DNA of 64,000 nt from Rhizobacter sp. OV335 (GCF_900142965.1 NZ_FRCQ01000002.1:62001-126000); one strand, 5' to 3'; counted from the stretch's first letter, positions 48,406-58,017 are shown. Program-made: numbers and translations. Notes: generated by a model from the letters alone, not told the origin.

Positions 48406-48433
48406 TTGGACCGCAAATTATGGGCGCGATAAT
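48406..48433 (+). promoter_or_regulatory. hemE: Probable sigma70 promoter of hemE
   Basis: TTGGAC (48406-48411) and GATAAT (48428-48433) are separated by 16 bases and end 6 bases before the hemE ATG, implying a very short or absent leader. The same 48-base gap must also serve the divergent cysK gene. Confidence 0.6.
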
Positions 48434-48439
48434 TCGCCG

Positions 48440-49498
48440 ATGTTTGCACCGCTTCAGAACGACACCTTCCTGCGCGCGTGCCTGCGCCAGCCCACCGACC
48501 ACACGCCCGTCTGGCTGATGCGTCAGGCCGGCCGCTACCTGCCGGAGTACCGCGCCACGCGCGCGAAGGCCGGCAGCTTCATGGGCCTTGCCACCAACAC
48601 CGACTACGCCACCGAGGTGACGCTGCAGCCGCTCGAACGCTACGCGCTCGATGCAGCCATCTTGTTCAGCGATATCCTGACCATCCCGGACGCGATGGGT
48701 CTGGGCCTGAGCTTCGCGCTCGGCGAAGGCCCGAAGTTCGCGTCGCCGGTGCGCGACGAGGCCGCGGTCGACCAGCTCGCCGTGCCCGACATGGACAAGC
48801 TGCGCTACGTGTTCGATGCCGTCACGTCGATCCGCCGCGCACTGAACGGCCGGGTGCCGCTGATCGGCTTCTCGGGCAGCCCGTGGACGCTCGCCTGCTA
48901 CATGGTCGAAGGCGCCGGCTCCGACGACTACCGGCTGGTGAAGACCATGCTGTACAGCCGCCCCGACCTGATGCACCGCATGCTGGCGATCAACGCCGAT
49001 GCGGTCGCGCGCTACCTGAACACCCAGATCGAGGCCGGCGCGCAGGCGGTGATGATCTTCGACAGCTGGGGCGGCGTGCTGGCCGACGGCGCATTCCAGG
49101 CCTTCAGCCTGGCCTACACGCAGCGCGTGCTGGACCAGCTGAAGAAGGAGCACGACGGGCAGCGCATCCCGCACCTCGTGTTCACGAAGGGCGGCGGCCC
49201 GTGGCTCGAGCAGATCGCCGGCACCGGTGCCGACGTGGTCGGGCTCGACTGGACCGTCAACCTGGGCCAGGCGCGCCAGCGCACCGGCGGCCGGGTCGCG
49301 TTGCAGGGCAACCTCGACCCGAACGTGCTGTTCGCACCGCCGGCGCAGATCCGCGCCGAGGTCGAGCGCACGCTGCAAAGCTACGGCCCGGACCGCACCG
49401 GCCACATCTTCAACCTCGGCCACGGCATCAGCCAGCACACGCCGCCTGAGCATGTCTCGGTGCTGGTCGATGCGGTGCACGAGGCCTCGAGGCGCTGA
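48440..49498 (+). CDS. hemE: Uroporphyrinogen decarboxylase
   Basis: A 352-residue cytosolic haem-pathway enzyme that removes four carboxylates from uroporphyrinogen III. The conserved [16 protein letters not shown] motif, [33 protein letters not shown] and [16 protein letters not shown] are all present, length normal. It is divergent from cysK and followed by a 380-base gap and priA, the usual neighbour in this order. Confidence 0.97.
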   Translation: MFAPLQNDTFLRACLRQPTDHTPVWLMRQAGRYLPEYRATRAKAGSFMGLATNTDYATEVTLQPLERYALDAAILFSDILTIPDAMGLGLSFALGEGPKFASPVRDEAAVDQLAVPDMDKLRYVFDAVTSIRRALNGRVPLIGFSGSPWTLACYMVEGAGSDDYRLVKTMLYSRPDLMHRMLAINADAVARYLNTQIEAGAQAVMIFDSWGGVLADGAFQAFSLAYTQRVLDQLKKEHDGQRIPHLVFTKGGGPWLEQIAGTGADVVGLDWTVNLGQARQRTGGRVALQGNLDPNVLFAPPAQIRAEVERTLQSYGPDRTGHIFNLGHGISQHTPPEHVSVLVDAVHEASRR

Positions 49499-49878
49499 AT
49501 CGCAGCGGCGCCAGCGCGCCGGCCGCCCCATCTGACAGATTGGACCGCGTTACAGCCCAGGGGCTTCTGGGGGGAGTAATTTCCCCAGGTACGTTTGCAC
49601 AGTGCTTGACTTATCCCCAAAACGCTGAATGTGACGAATGCCCCTTAGAACGTCAACGAGCGTCGCTGCCAGATCGGGAGGCATGCGCTAAGTCGTTGAT
49701 TTCATTGAGTCTGAAAACTGCCGCTAAAGTGAGCAACGCAAGCGGAGCCCAAGCAGATCAAGAACTTAGCGCGGCTCTCTGCAGGTTTCCCACAAAGTTA
49801 TCCACAGATCTCGGGGAAAGCTCCAAAACGCCTTTTGTATCAGCGACTTAGATGAATTTCCTGTGAGTCACTCTAGCT
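49499..49878. promoter_or_regulatory. hemE-priA intergenic region with DnaA-box-like sites
   Basis: A 380-base stretch without a convincing gene and clearly richer in A+T than its surroundings. It contains one perfect DnaA box TTATCCACA (49798-49806), one single-mismatch box TTATCCCCA (49611-49619) and a weaker TTTCCCACA (49786-49794). A short hairpin GGGGA/TCCCC lies at about 49571-49587, soon after hemE. TTGACT at 49607-49612 could be a -35. DnaA-responsive control of priA is a possible role; the box number is too low for a typical oriC. Confidence 0.55.
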
Positions 49879-51981
49879 TTGGCCGATAACTCGCCCCCGC
49901 TTTCCACCGACAGCGCCACCGCGTTGCCGGTGGCGGTCGAGACCCCGCAGCACAGCGGGCTGCAGGGCACGCTCGATTACCTGAGCGAGCGCCCGCTCCC
50001 ACCAGGAACCTTGGTGCGCGTACCGCTTGGGCGGCGCGAGGTGCCCGGCATCGTCTGGCCGGGCGACCCGAGCAGCGAGCCCTCGCTCGCGTTGAAGCCG
50101 ATCGCGCAGGTGATGGAATCGCTGCCACCGCTCAGCACCCGCTGGTGCGAACTGGTCGGTTTCGCGGCGGCCTACTACCAGCGCAGCGTCGGTGAGATGG
50201 CACTGGCGGTGCTGCCGCCCGAATTGCGCAAGCTCGACGACGCCCAACTCGCGAACCGCATCGCGCGGCTGCGCAAGGCGACGGCGGCGGAACCCCTGCC
50301 GGCTGCCACGCCGGCGCCCACCCCGCCCGAGCTGAACGCCGAGCAGGCCGCGGTGCTCCAGCAGCTGGAGGCGCTGCACACGCCGGGATCGGCGCCGGTC
50401 GTGCTGCTGCACGGCCTGACCGGCAGCGGCAAGACCGAGGTCTACCTGCGTGCCGCGGAGCGGGCGCTTGCCGCCGGCCAGCAGGTGCTGGTGCTGGTGC
50501 CCGAGATCAACCTGACGCCGCAGCTGGAGGCCCGCTTCGCCGAGCGCTTCGGCAGCGGGCCGTCGCCGCGGCGCATCGTCTCGCTGCACAGCGGGCTGAC
50601 GCCGGCGCAGCGGCTCAAGCACTGGCTCGCGGCGCACCTCGGGCTGGCCGACCTGGTGCTGGGCACGCGGCTCGCGGTGTTCGCGCCGCTGCCGCGCCTG
50701 GGGCTGATCGTCGTCGACGAAGAGCACGACCCGTCGTACAAGCAGCAGGAAGGCGCGCGCTACTCGGCGCGCGACCTCGCGGTGTACCGCGGCAAGCTCG
50801 AAGGCGCCTGCGTCGTGCTCGGCTCGGCCACGCCGTCGATCGAGAGCTGGCAGCGCGCCGAGCAGGGCCGCTACGTGCGGCTGACGATGGGGCAGCGCAT
50901 CGGCGGCGGGGCACTGCCGGCGGTGCGGCTGGTCGACATGAACCTGCTGCCCAAGATCAAGGGCATCAGCACCGCGCTGTCGCCGCAGCTGGTGGCCGCA
51001 CTCGGCGCGCGGCTCGAGCGCGGCGAGCAGAGCATGCTGTTCCTGAACCGGCGCGGCTATGCGCCGGTGCTGCACTGCGGCGAATGCGGCTGGAAGAGCG
51101 GCTGCCCGAACTGCAGCGCGTTCCGCGTGTTCCACCGCGTCGACCGCACGCTGCGCTGCCACCACTGCAGCCTGACGCAGCCGGTGCCGCGCGCCTGCCC
51201 CGATTGCGGCAACCTCGACATCGCGCCGATGGGCCGCGGCACCGAGCGGCTGGAGGAGCAGCTCGCGCAGGCGCTGCCCGGCGCGCGCATCGCGCGCATC
51301 GATGCCGATTCGACGCGGCTGAAGGGCTCGCTCGAGGCGCAGCTGTCGGCGGTGCACGACGGCAACGTCGACGTGCTGGTCGGCACGCAGATGGTGGCCA
51401 AGGGGCACGACTTCCGCCGCATCACGCTGGTGGCGGCGGTCGACCCCGACAGCGCGCTGTTCAGCAGCGATTTCCGGGCGCCGGAGCGGGTGTTCTCGCT
51501 GCTGATGCAGGCGGCGGGGCGGGCCGGGCGCGATGCGGCGCAGTCGGGGGCGAGCGAGATGTGGGTGCAGACCTGGCACCCGCGCCATGCGCTGTACCAG
51601 GCGCTGCGCACGCACGACTACGCGGCGTTCGCAGCGCAGCAGCTGAAGGAGCGCGAGATGGCGGGGCTGCCGCCGTACACCCACCTGGCGCTGCTGCGGG
51701 CCGAGGCGCGCACCGCGCAGGCGGCGCGCGATTTCCTGCAGGCAGCGGCGGACCTCGCCGGCCAGTTCGAAGGGGCCGATCAGCTGCTGATCTACCCGCC
51801 GGTGCCGACCAGCATCGCGCGCGTCGCGAACGTCGAGCGCATGCAGATGCTGATGGAGGGGCCGTCGCGCGGCGTGCTGCAGCGGGTGCTGACCTCGTGG
51901 GTCGCGAGCCTGCCGTCGCTGCGCAGCGAACACAAGGGCGTGCTGCGCTGGGCACTCGACGTGGATCCGCTGGCGATCTGA
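49879..51981 (+). CDS. priA: Primosomal protein N' (replication restart helicase PriA)
   Basis: A 700-residue 3'-5' helicase that reloads replisomes at stalled forks. An N-terminal DNA-binding domain (about 30-110) precedes the helicase core with Walker A LTGSGKTEVYL, VDEEHD and the zinc module with cysteines in CGECGWKSGCPNC and CHHCSL...CPDCGN, then VLVGTQMVAKGHDF and a C-terminal domain. No ATG lies in the first codons; TTG 49879 is the start that preserves the N-terminal domain, since an upstream stop (TAG at 49874) blocks extension. A weak start may keep expression low. Confidence 0.94.
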   Translation: MADNSPPLSTDSATALPVAVETPQHSGLQGTLDYLSERPLPPGTLVRVPLGRREVPGIVWPGDPSSEPSLALKPIAQVMESLPPLSTRWCELVGFAAAYYQRSVGEMALAVLPPELRKLDDAQLANRIARLRKATAAEPLPAATPAPTPPELNAEQAAVLQQLEALHTPGSAPVVLLHGLTGSGKTEVYLRAAERALAAGQQVLVLVPEINLTPQLEARFAERFGSGPSPRRIVSLHSGLTPAQRLKHWLAAHLGLADLVLGTRLAVFAPLPRLGLIVVDEEHDPSYKQQEGARYSARDLAVYRGKLEGACVVLGSATPSIESWQRAEQGRYVRLTMGQRIGGGALPAVRLVDMNLLPKIKGISTALSPQLVAALGARLERGEQSMLFLNRRGYAPVLHCGECGWKSGCPNCSAFRVFHRVDRTLRCHHCSLTQPVPRACPDCGNLDIAPMGRGTERLEEQLAQALPGARIARIDADSTRLKGSLEAQLSAVHDGNVDVLVGTQMVAKGHDFRRITLVAAVDPDSALFSSDFRAPERVFSLLMQAAGRAGRDAAQSGASEMWVQTWHPRHALYQALRTHDYAAFAAQQLKEREMAGLPPYTHLALLRAEARTAQAARDFLQAAADLAGQFEGADQLLIYPPVPTSIARVANVERMQMLMEGPSRGVLQRVLTSWVASLPSLRSEHKGVLRWALDVDPLAI

Positions 51982-52005
51982 ATGATCAGACCGCACAAAC
52001 CGAAA

Positions 52006-52560
52006 CTATCCGATCAACTGGCGTCCGACTTTGCTGGCGGCGGTCCGGCAGTCGTTGCTCAAGTTGAACAACCGAAGGCGGTATTCGACATCGCGCAGCC
52101 CCAGCTCGTTGTCCAGATCATTCAAACGCTGTTTGCTCTCGAATCGACCCAAGGCAGCCTTGCCATCCTTTGACAGCTCCGACTGAGTCGCATCAAGTCT
52201 CGGTCGCATGAGTGGCTCGATCTCGTCGAATACAGGAGCGGATCCACCATCTCCAGACAGGCGAAGTATTTCAGACTCGATGTCCTTCGAGAGTTGCTTC
52301 AAGAGTTTGCGATCCCCTCGAGACAATTCGACAAACAGAAGCTCGCGGCCGCCACGGGGCGCATGAAGATCGACGCTCAAGGTCATCGCACTGCCTGGAG
52401 CGCCTGCCCACCACTCCTTTGCAGCTTTGACCTGTCGCTTGATCGACCCTGCGCCAGTGCTTGCGGTGCGCGAAATTTTGGTCCCGGCGTGGGAGAGTTG
52501 CCTTGTGATACTGCGCACAGAGCGCTCCTTGAAGTGTGTTGCGATGGTCCCGGCGTCCAC
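52006..52560 (-). CDS. Hypothetical protein, lower-GC accessory gene
   Basis: A 184-residue ORF I do not recognise. It is charged, with no membrane segment or signal peptide: an N-terminal basic part (KERSVRSITRQLSHAGTKISR), a central VDLHAPRGGRELLFVELSRGDRKLLKQL and a C-terminal helical part rich in Asp/Leu/Arg. GTG 52560 is chosen because GGAGGAG stands six bases upstream; GTG 52563 or ATG 52383 are alternatives. Its base composition is visibly lower in GC than the neighbours, consistent with acquisition by transfer. It is convergent with priA and downstream of the flavoprotein gene. Confidence 0.55.
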   Translation of the reverse strand: MDAGTIATHFKERSVRSITRQLSHAGTKISRTASTGAGSIKRQVKAAKEWWAGAPGSAMTLSVDLHAPRGGRELLFVELSRGDRKLLKQLSKDIESEILRLSGDGGSAPVFDEIEPLMRPRLDATQSELSKDGKAALGRFESKQRLNDLDNELGLRDVEYRLRLFNLSNDCRTAASKVGRQLIG

Positions 52561-52694
52561 CACGCTCCTCCGAAGAAGCAGTGTGTGCCCAGGACCTCTG
52601 AGTGCTTCAACTGCGATCGAGCGTTCCGCGTTGGAGCGACCTGTACGAGGAGCGCTGTGTACGTGTCCGCATGCGCGGCGCTCAGGCCAATGCG

Positions 52695-53846
52695 CTACAC
52701 CAGCAAGCCCGGCACCTGCGGCACCAGCGCCTGCCGCTGCGCCGTCGCGCTGCCCAGCAACGCGAACCCGAGCAGTTGCCCGTCGCCGCTGTGGAAGCGC
52801 GCGTCGCAGCCGTCGTCGCTGAGCGTCACCGTCCACGCGCCCGACGCATCGAGCGGCGGCGGGCACACCACCGTCGGGCAGGCCGGTGTCTTCACGATCA
52901 CCGGCATCGCCGGGTAGACGACGGGCGTCGGCTTGCCGGCCAGCGTCGCGGCCAGCGCGCGGGCCTGCTGCATGATCGGCATCACATACGGCAGCGTGTG
53001 GCCGTCGACCTCGGCACAGTCGCCGAGCGCATGCACATTCGGCGCACTGGTCGCGAGCAGGCGGTTCGTCACGATGCCGCGGTTGGTCGTGATGCCGGCC
53101 GCATGCGCGAGCGCGGTGCGCGGGCGCAGCCCGACCGCCGACAGCACCAGGTCGGCGGCCAGCGTGGCGCCGTCCTTCAGCGTCAGCGTGAAGCCGCTGC
53201 CATCGCGCTGCACCGTCGCCACCGAGGTGTTGAAGCGGAAGCCCACCCCCGCGGCTTCCAGCTTCTCGCGCAGCCGCGTGCTGGCCTGTTCCGGCAGCAG
53301 CCGCGGCAGCGCGCGTGGCGCGAGGTCGATCACCGTCGGCGCGATGCCGCGCGCCAGCAGGTCGTTCGCGAATTCGCAGCCGATCAATCCTGCGCCGAGG
53401 ATCGCGACGCGCTGCACGCCATCGAGCCGGTCGGCAAAGCGGGCATAGTCATCGAGGTCGTTGACCGACAGCACGTCGTCAGCACCATTGCCGCCGAGCG
53501 ACACGCGAATCGGGTCGGCGCCGAGCGCGAGCACCAGGTCGCGGTAGGCGATCGTCTCGCCGCCGTCGAGCTCAATCAATTGCGCGTCGGTGTCGATGCG
53601 CGCGACGACCGCGTTCGCGCGCAGCGTCGCGTTCAGCTCGGCGGCCATCTTCTCCGCCGGCTTCATCACCAGCGACGCGGCGGTCTTCTTGCCGGCCAGC
53701 GCATTCGACAGCATCGGCTTTGAATAGAAGCCGGCCTGGTCGCGGCTGACGATGACGAGCGGGGTCGTGGTGTCGAGCTTGCGCAGTTCGCGCGCGAGCG
53801 TGAAGCCGGCGAGGCCGGTGCCGAGGATGACGATCGGGTGTGACAT
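52695..53846 (-). CDS. FAD/NAD(P)-dependent oxidoreductase, rubredoxin reductase-like
   Basis: A 383-residue pyridine-nucleotide-disulfide-type flavoprotein. FAD-binding VILGTGLAGFTLARELRKLD at the N-terminus, NAD-binding VAILGAGLIGCEFANDLLARG at about 144-164 and the second FAD motif NVHALGDCAEVDG are all present; no redox-active CxxxxC pair is seen, excluding thioredoxin- or lipoamide-type enzymes. This is the rubredoxin-NAD reductase (AlkT/RubB) or nitrite-reductase-small-flavoprotein pattern. No rubredoxin gene is adjacent. GTGTGACATG: start at 53846 gives MSHPIVILG. Confidence 0.88.
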   Translation of the reverse strand: MSHPIVILGTGLAGFTLARELRKLDTTTPLVIVSRDQAGFYSKPMLSNALAGKKTAASLVMKPAEKMAAELNATLRANAVVARIDTDAQLIELDGGETIAYRDLVLALGADPIRVSLGGNGADDVLSVNDLDDYARFADRLDGVQRVAILGAGLIGCEFANDLLARGIAPTVIDLAPRALPRLLPEQASTRLREKLEAAGVGFRFNTSVATVQRDGSGFTLTLKDGATLAADLVLSAVGLRPRTALAHAAGITTNRGIVTNRLLATSAPNVHALGDCAEVDGHTLPYVMPIMQQARALAATLAGKPTPVVYPAMPVIVKTPACPTVVCPPPLDASGAWTVTLSDDGCDARFHSGDGQLLGFALLGSATAQRQALVPQVPGLLV

Positions 53847-54000
53847 GGGCGCAGGCCGTGAAGGCCATGGAAAAGCGGTCGCCACTGTAGCAGCGGGCCC
53901 CGACGGTTACCTTTGGAGCGAACTTTGGCGCAGAACGCCCGCATTGAATTGCCACCGCCCGGCTCCACGTGGGAATCTCCACCGACAAGGACTCCACACC

Positions 54001-54822
54001 GTGCTGACCCTCATCATCGTCGTGCTCCTCGTCGGCGCCTTCATCGCCTGGCTGATCGGCGAACCCTCGTGGATCGAGCTGCGCCGCCGCCGCGTGCGCG
54101 CCCGCCCGTTCCCGGCCGAGTGGCGCCAGATCCTGCGCCGCCACGTGCCCTATGTGCGCGGCATGCCGGCCGACCTGCAGCTGCAGCTGAAGAAGCACAT
54201 GCAGGTGTTCCTCGCCGAGAAGGTGTTCATCGGCTGCGGCGGACTCGACGTCACCGAGGAGATGCGCGTGACGATCGCCGCGCAGGCCTGCCTGCTGCTG
54301 CTGAACAAGCGCCGCCCCGGCTACTTCCCGAACCTGAGCCAGGTGCTGGTCTACCCCGGCGCCTTCGTCGTCGACAAGGTGCACACCGGCCCGGCCGGCG
54401 TGCTGCAGGAGCAACGCCAGGTGCTGGCCGGTGAATCCTGGTCGCAGGGCCAGGTGATCCTGTCGTGGAACGACACGCTCGAAGGCGCGGCCGCGGCCGA
54501 CGACGGCCGCAACGTCGTGATCCACGAGTTCGCGCACCAGCTCGACCAGGAGAACGGCGACGCCAACGGCGCGCCGTGGATCGGCCGGCGCCACCGGGCC
54601 CGCTGGGCCCAGGTGTTCGGCAGCGAGTTCGCGCTGCTGCAGCAGCAGGCCGAGCGCGGCGAGGCCACGCTGATGAGCCACTACGGCGCCACCAACCCGG
54701 CCGAGTTCTTCGCGGTCGCGAGCGAGGTGTTCTTCGAGCAGGCGCCGCTGATGGCCGAACAGCACCCGGCGCTGTTCGCCGAGCTGAGCCGGTTCTACCG
54801 CGTCAATCCACTCAGCTGGTAG
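54001..54822 (+). CDS. M90-family (MtfA-like) zinc peptidase
   Basis: A 273-residue protein with an N-terminal membrane helix (about 2-20), then the MtfA/M90 fold. Zinc motif HEFAH is at residues 175-179 (VVIHEFAHQLDQENG), with the downstream Glu in FFAVASEVFFE as the third-ligand region. Landmarks FIGCGGLDVTEEMRVTIAAQACLLLL and GESWSQGQVILSW are typical. Escherichia coli MtfA binds the Mlc repressor and is cytosolic; this version adds a membrane anchor, as is common in betaproteobacteria. GTG 54001 is the only start before the helix. Confidence 0.9.
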   Translation: MLTLIIVVLLVGAFIAWLIGEPSWIELRRRRVRARPFPAEWRQILRRHVPYVRGMPADLQLQLKKHMQVFLAEKVFIGCGGLDVTEEMRVTIAAQACLLLLNKRRPGYFPNLSQVLVYPGAFVVDKVHTGPAGVLQEQRQVLAGESWSQGQVILSWNDTLEGAAAADDGRNVVIHEFAHQLDQENGDANGAPWIGRRHRARWAQVFGSEFALLQQQAERGEATLMSHYGATNPAEFFAVASEVFFEQAPLMAEQHPALFAELSRFYRVNPLSW

Positions 54823-54828
54823 CGGTGT

Positions 54829-55338
54829 TCAGCTGACGCCGCCCGCGTGGCGCGCCGCGTCGATCTTGCCGAGCAGCCACTGCAGCCCGGCCAGGTGTTG
54901 CTGGTCGTGGCTCGCGAGGTAGTGCACCAGGCTGCGCAGCGTCAGCGCGCCATAGCCTTCGAACACGGCAGTGCGCTCCCATTGGGGCGGCTCGATGCGC
55001 CGCAGCAATGCCATCGTCTGCTCGCGCGCAACGCGGAACGCCGTCAGCACCTGCGCCGCATCGGCATGCGCATAGTCGCGCTCGATCACCAGCGCATCGG
55101 TGTCGATCGACGCGAGCAGCGGCCGGTCTTCGTCGAGCGTGCGCTGCAGCCGCAGGTGGTAGCCGTCGATCTCGATGTCGCGCACGTGGCACAGCTGCGC
55201 GAGCGGCGACAGCGCCTCGCTCGGCACGCCGTCCCACGCATCGGGCACGAAGCCCTCGTACCCCGGCGGAATCTCCGCGTAGAAGGCGGCGAGCTGGTCG
55301 GGAAAACTGGCGAGTGCGTTCAGGGTGGCTGCGTGCAT
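54829..55338 (-). CDS. DinB-like four-helix metalloprotein
   Basis: A 169-residue DinB/YfiT-superfamily protein. Three metal-ligand histidines can be placed: His51 in QLCHVRDIE, and the two in HDQQHLAGLQWLLG near the C-terminus. GYHLRLQRTL and the following helices match the four-helix bundle. Members include thiol transferases (bacillithiol or mycothiol S-transferases) and nuclease-like proteins; the reaction here is unknown. Encoded just downstream of the catalase unit on the same strand, 16 bases after the small ORF. Confidence 0.85.
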   Translation of the reverse strand: MHAATLNALASFPDQLAAFYAEIPPGYEGFVPDAWDGVPSEALSPLAQLCHVRDIEIDGYHLRLQRTLDEDRPLLASIDTDALVIERDYAHADAAQVLTAFRVAREQTMALLRRIEPPQWERTAVFEGYGALTLRSLVHYLASHDQQHLAGLQWLLGKIDAARHAGGVS

Positions 55339-55354
55339 CTCGCCAGTATGCCGA

Positions 55355-55435
55355 TCAAGCCAGCCAGTGGGTGATCAGGATCCCGAAGCCGAGGCCGTTG
55401 ATCAACATGCCGATCGCGAGGCGGACGGTTTTCAT
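55355..55435 (-). CDS. 26-residue hydrophobic small protein coupled to catalase
   Basis: The frame [26 protein letters not shown] begins with an ATG that overlaps the katA stop (ATGA) and encodes one hydrophobic helix flanked by basic residues at the N-terminus, the look of a small inner-membrane protein. The overlap suggests translational coupling. It is too short for composition statistics, so the evidence is position and hydrophobicity only. Confidence 0.45.
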   Translation of the reverse strand: MKTVRLAIGMLINGLGFGILITHWLA

Positions 55436-56916
55436 CGCGCGCCCCCTTCGAGCGCTGCGAGCTTGCGCGCCACCGCGTCGCCATAGGCCGGATCGGCCTT
55501 CGTGAAGTGCCCGATCTGCCGCTGCTGGATCTCGGCCGGCACGCCGCGCATCGCACCGGCGATGTTGCTGGTCAGCCGATCCTTCTCGTCGGCCGGCAGC
55601 AGGCGGAACAGGTTGCCCGCCTGCGTGAAGTCGTCCGACTGCCCACGTTCGTCGTAGCGGCCGGCCGTGCCGTTCAGTGCCCAGCCGGCGTCGCCGTGGC
55701 CGAAGCCGGTGGGCGCCACGCCGGCCGCCTGCACCGGCGCGTAGTTCTGCGCCGCGCTGCTGCCATTCGGGTCGCCCGCGCTGCCGGCCATGCTGCCGTC
55801 GCGCTGCTGGTGGTTCACCGGGCAGCGCGGCCGGTTCACCGGCAGGTGCTGGTGGTTGGTGCCGACGCGGTACAGCTGCGCGTCGTGGTACGCGAACAAG
55901 CGGCCTTGCAGCATCTTGTCGGGGCTGAAGCCCAGGCCCGGCACGACGTTGGCCGGCGACAGCGCAGCCTGCTCCACCTCGGCGTGGTAGTTGACCGGGT
56001 TGCGGTTCAGCTCCAGCACGCCGACCGGCTGCCGCGGGAAATCGCGGTGCGGCCACACCTTGGTCAGGTCGAACGGGTTCCAGCCGGTGCGCGCTTCCCA
56101 CGCGACCGCCTCGGCCTCGGTCATCACCTGGATCGAGACGCTCCACTTCGGGAAATCGCCGCGCTCGATCGCCGCGAACAGGTCGCGCTGCGCATGGTCC
56201 GGGTCGCTGCCAGCCAGCCGCACCGCGTCCTCGGGCAGCAGGTTGCGGATGCCTTGCTGCGTCTTCAGGTGCCACTTGACCCAGACCCGCTCGCCGCCTG
56301 CATTGATCAGGCTGAAGGTGTGGCTGCCGAAGCCGTCCATGTGGCGGTAGCCGTCGGGCGTGCCGCGGTCGCTGAACAGCATCGTCACCTGGTGCAGGCT
56401 CTCCGGAGCCTTGCTCCAGAAGTCCCACATCATCGTCGGCGACTTCAGGTTGGTCTGCGGGTTGCGCTTCTGGGTGTGGATGAAATCGGGGAACTTGATC
56501 GCGTCCTTGATGAAGAACATCGGCGTGTTGTTGCCGACCAGGTCCCAGTTGCCGTCTTCGGTGTAGAAGCGCAGCGCGAAGCCGCGCGGGTCGCGCTCGG
56601 TGTCGGCGCTGCCCCGCTCGCCGCCGACGGTCGAGAAGCGCACGAAGGTCTCGGTCTGCTGGCCGACGGCGCTGAACAGGCGCGCCTTCGTGTAGCGGCT
56701 GATGTCGTGCGTGACGGTGAAGGTGCCGTAGGCGCCGGAGCCCTTGGCATGCACCACGCGCTCGGGGATGCGCTCGCGGTTGAAGTGCTGCAGCTTCTCG
56801 ATCAGGTGGAAGTCCTGCAGCAGCAACGGGCCGCGCGGGCCGGCGGTGATCGAGTTCTGGTTGTCTTCCACCGCGATGCCGGAGGCGGTGGTCAGTCGGG
56901 AAGTGTCTTGGCTCAT
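55432..56916 (-). CDS. katA: Monofunctional haem catalase
   Basis: A 494-residue clade-type small-subunit catalase detoxifying hydrogen peroxide. Distal His56 ([11 protein letters not shown]), Asn129 (LVGNNTP) and proximal haem-ligand Tyr343 in [12 protein letters not shown] are intact; [11 protein letters not shown] and the [15 protein letters not shown] motif are typical. There is no signal peptide, so it is cytosolic. AGGAG precedes ATG 56916. A possible OxyR half site lies upstream at 56992-57006. The small ORF and the DinB-like gene follow in the same direction. Confidence 0.96.
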   Translation of the reverse strand: MSQDTSRLTTASGIAVEDNQNSITAGPRGPLLLQDFHLIEKLQHFNRERIPERVVHAKGSGAYGTFTVTHDISRYTKARLFSAVGQQTETFVRFSTVGGERGSADTERDPRGFALRFYTEDGNWDLVGNNTPMFFIKDAIKFPDFIHTQKRNPQTNLKSPTMMWDFWSKAPESLHQVTMLFSDRGTPDGYRHMDGFGSHTFSLINAGGERVWVKWHLKTQQGIRNLLPEDAVRLAGSDPDHAQRDLFAAIERGDFPKWSVSIQVMTEAEAVAWEARTGWNPFDLTKVWPHRDFPRQPVGVLELNRNPVNYHAEVEQAALSPANVVPGLGFSPDKMLQGRLFAYHDAQLYRVGTNHQHLPVNRPRCPVNHQQRDGSMAGSAGDPNGSSAAQNYAPVQAAGVAPTGFGHGDAGWALNGTAGRYDERGQSDDFTQAGNLFRLLPADEKDRLTSNIAGAMRGVPAEIQQRQIGHFTKADPAYGDAVARKLAALEGGAR

Positions 56917-56991
56917 GCGGGCTCCTGGTTCGGTCCCGTCAGTGTCAGAAAGCCAGGCCTTCCTGTAAATTCAATTGCTCAAAGACCAGCA

Positions 56992-57006
56992 ATAGAGAAT
57001 GCCAAT
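56992..57006 (-). promoter_or_regulatory. Possible OxyR half-site upstream of katA
   Basis: ATAG-N7-CAAT (plus strand) reads as ATTG-N7-CTAT on the katA strand, matching the first half of the ATAG-N7-CTAT repeated OxyR pattern; the second half is poor. Position about 80 bases before katA is suitable. Low certainty. Confidence 0.3.
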
Positions 57007-57011
57007 CGCCG

Positions 57012-57989
57012 TCACACGCCGGCGTGCGGCACCAGCCACGCGGCCAGCAGCGAGAAGCTCGCGAAGGCCAGCACCGTGCTGGCCAGGATGATGCGGGCGA
57101 TGCGGCCGTTGTCGGCGCGATGGCGCTCGGCCAGCAGCGAGACGCTGCTGGCGCTCGGCAGCGCGGCGGCCAGCGTCAGCGCGACGAGGCCGAAGTCGCT
57201 GATCGCGAGGCCGGCCCGGCGCGCCACGAGCCCGAGGCCGAACACCAGCAGCGGGTGCACGAACAGCTTGACCAGCGCGACCGGCAGGTAGTGCCCCACC
57301 GGCGTGCGGCCGTGCGCATGCTGGCCGGCGCGCCACAGCACGGCGCCGATCGTGAACAGCGCGACGGGCGTCGCCGCATCGCCGAGCATTTTCACGATCT
57401 GCGCAAGCGGCCCCGGCAGCTCGCGCCCGCTCGCAGCGAGCAGCGCGCCGAGGCCGATCGCCCAGGGCAGCGGGTTGCCGAGCGCGGCCCGCAGCGAGCG
57501 CCGCATCGAGACGCCGATGTCGCCGTGCGGCGTGCCGTCGTGCTGGCGCGATTGCGCGAGCGCCACGCACAGCGAACTGGTGAGCAGCAGGTCGACCAGC
57601 ACGGTGCCGATCACCGGCCCGGCGGCGCGTTCGCCGAGCAGCGCGGCCAGCAGCGGCACGCCCATGAAGCCGGTGTTCGGGAACGCGGCCACCAGCGCGC
57701 CGAACGCGGCGTTCTTCAGGTCGAGACCGCCCTTCAATGCGAGCGCGATCGCCAGCGCCACCACCAGCAGCGCGCAGACGATGTAGACGCCGATCAGTGC
57801 CGGGTCGATCAGCTGCGCGAACGGCATGCTCGCGCCGAAGCGGAACAGCATGCACGGCAGCGCGAAGAACAGCACGAAGGCGTTGAGGCCGGGGATCGCG
57901 GCTTCGGGCAGCACGTGCCGGCGGGCGGCGACGTAGCCGCACAGCACCAGCGCAAAAAAGGGAATCGTGACGGCGAGGATGGACTGCAC
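57012..57989 (-). CDS. AEC (auxin efflux carrier) family transporter
   Basis: A 325-residue inner-membrane permease with ten hydrophobic helices in two halves around a polar loop (near residues 150-165, QSRQHDGTPHG). AEC markers are PNTGFMGVPLL in the first half and PSASSVSLLAERH in the second. Characterised members carry malate, malonate or other carboxylates in symport or export. It is a single gene; substrate unknown. Confidence 0.9.
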   Translation of the reverse strand: MQSILAVTIPFFALVLCGYVAARRHVLPEAAIPGLNAFVLFFALPCMLFRFGASMPFAQLIDPALIGVYIVCALLVVALAIALALKGGLDLKNAAFGALVAAFPNTGFMGVPLLAALLGERAAGPVIGTVLVDLLLTSSLCVALAQSRQHDGTPHGDIGVSMRRSLRAALGNPLPWAIGLGALLAASGRELPGPLAQIVKMLGDAATPVALFTIGAVLWRAGQHAHGRTPVGHYLPVALVKLFVHPLLVFGLGLVARRAGLAISDFGLVALTLAAALPSASSVSLLAERHRADNGRIARIILASTVLAFASFSLLAAWLVPHAGV

Positions 57990-58017
57990 GGCGCGCAGTA
58001 TCGCCGTGCGCAGCCCC

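Noticed and set aside
49499-49878. Chromosomal origin oriC
   Set aside because: Only one perfect DnaA box plus two imperfect ones, no dnaA, rpmH or mnmG nearby, and flanked by hemE and priA; kept only as a regulatory candidate.
51982-52173. 63-codon plus-strand frame directly after priA
   Set aside because: No ribosome-binding site, antisense to the better-supported minus-strand gene, and no recognisable features.
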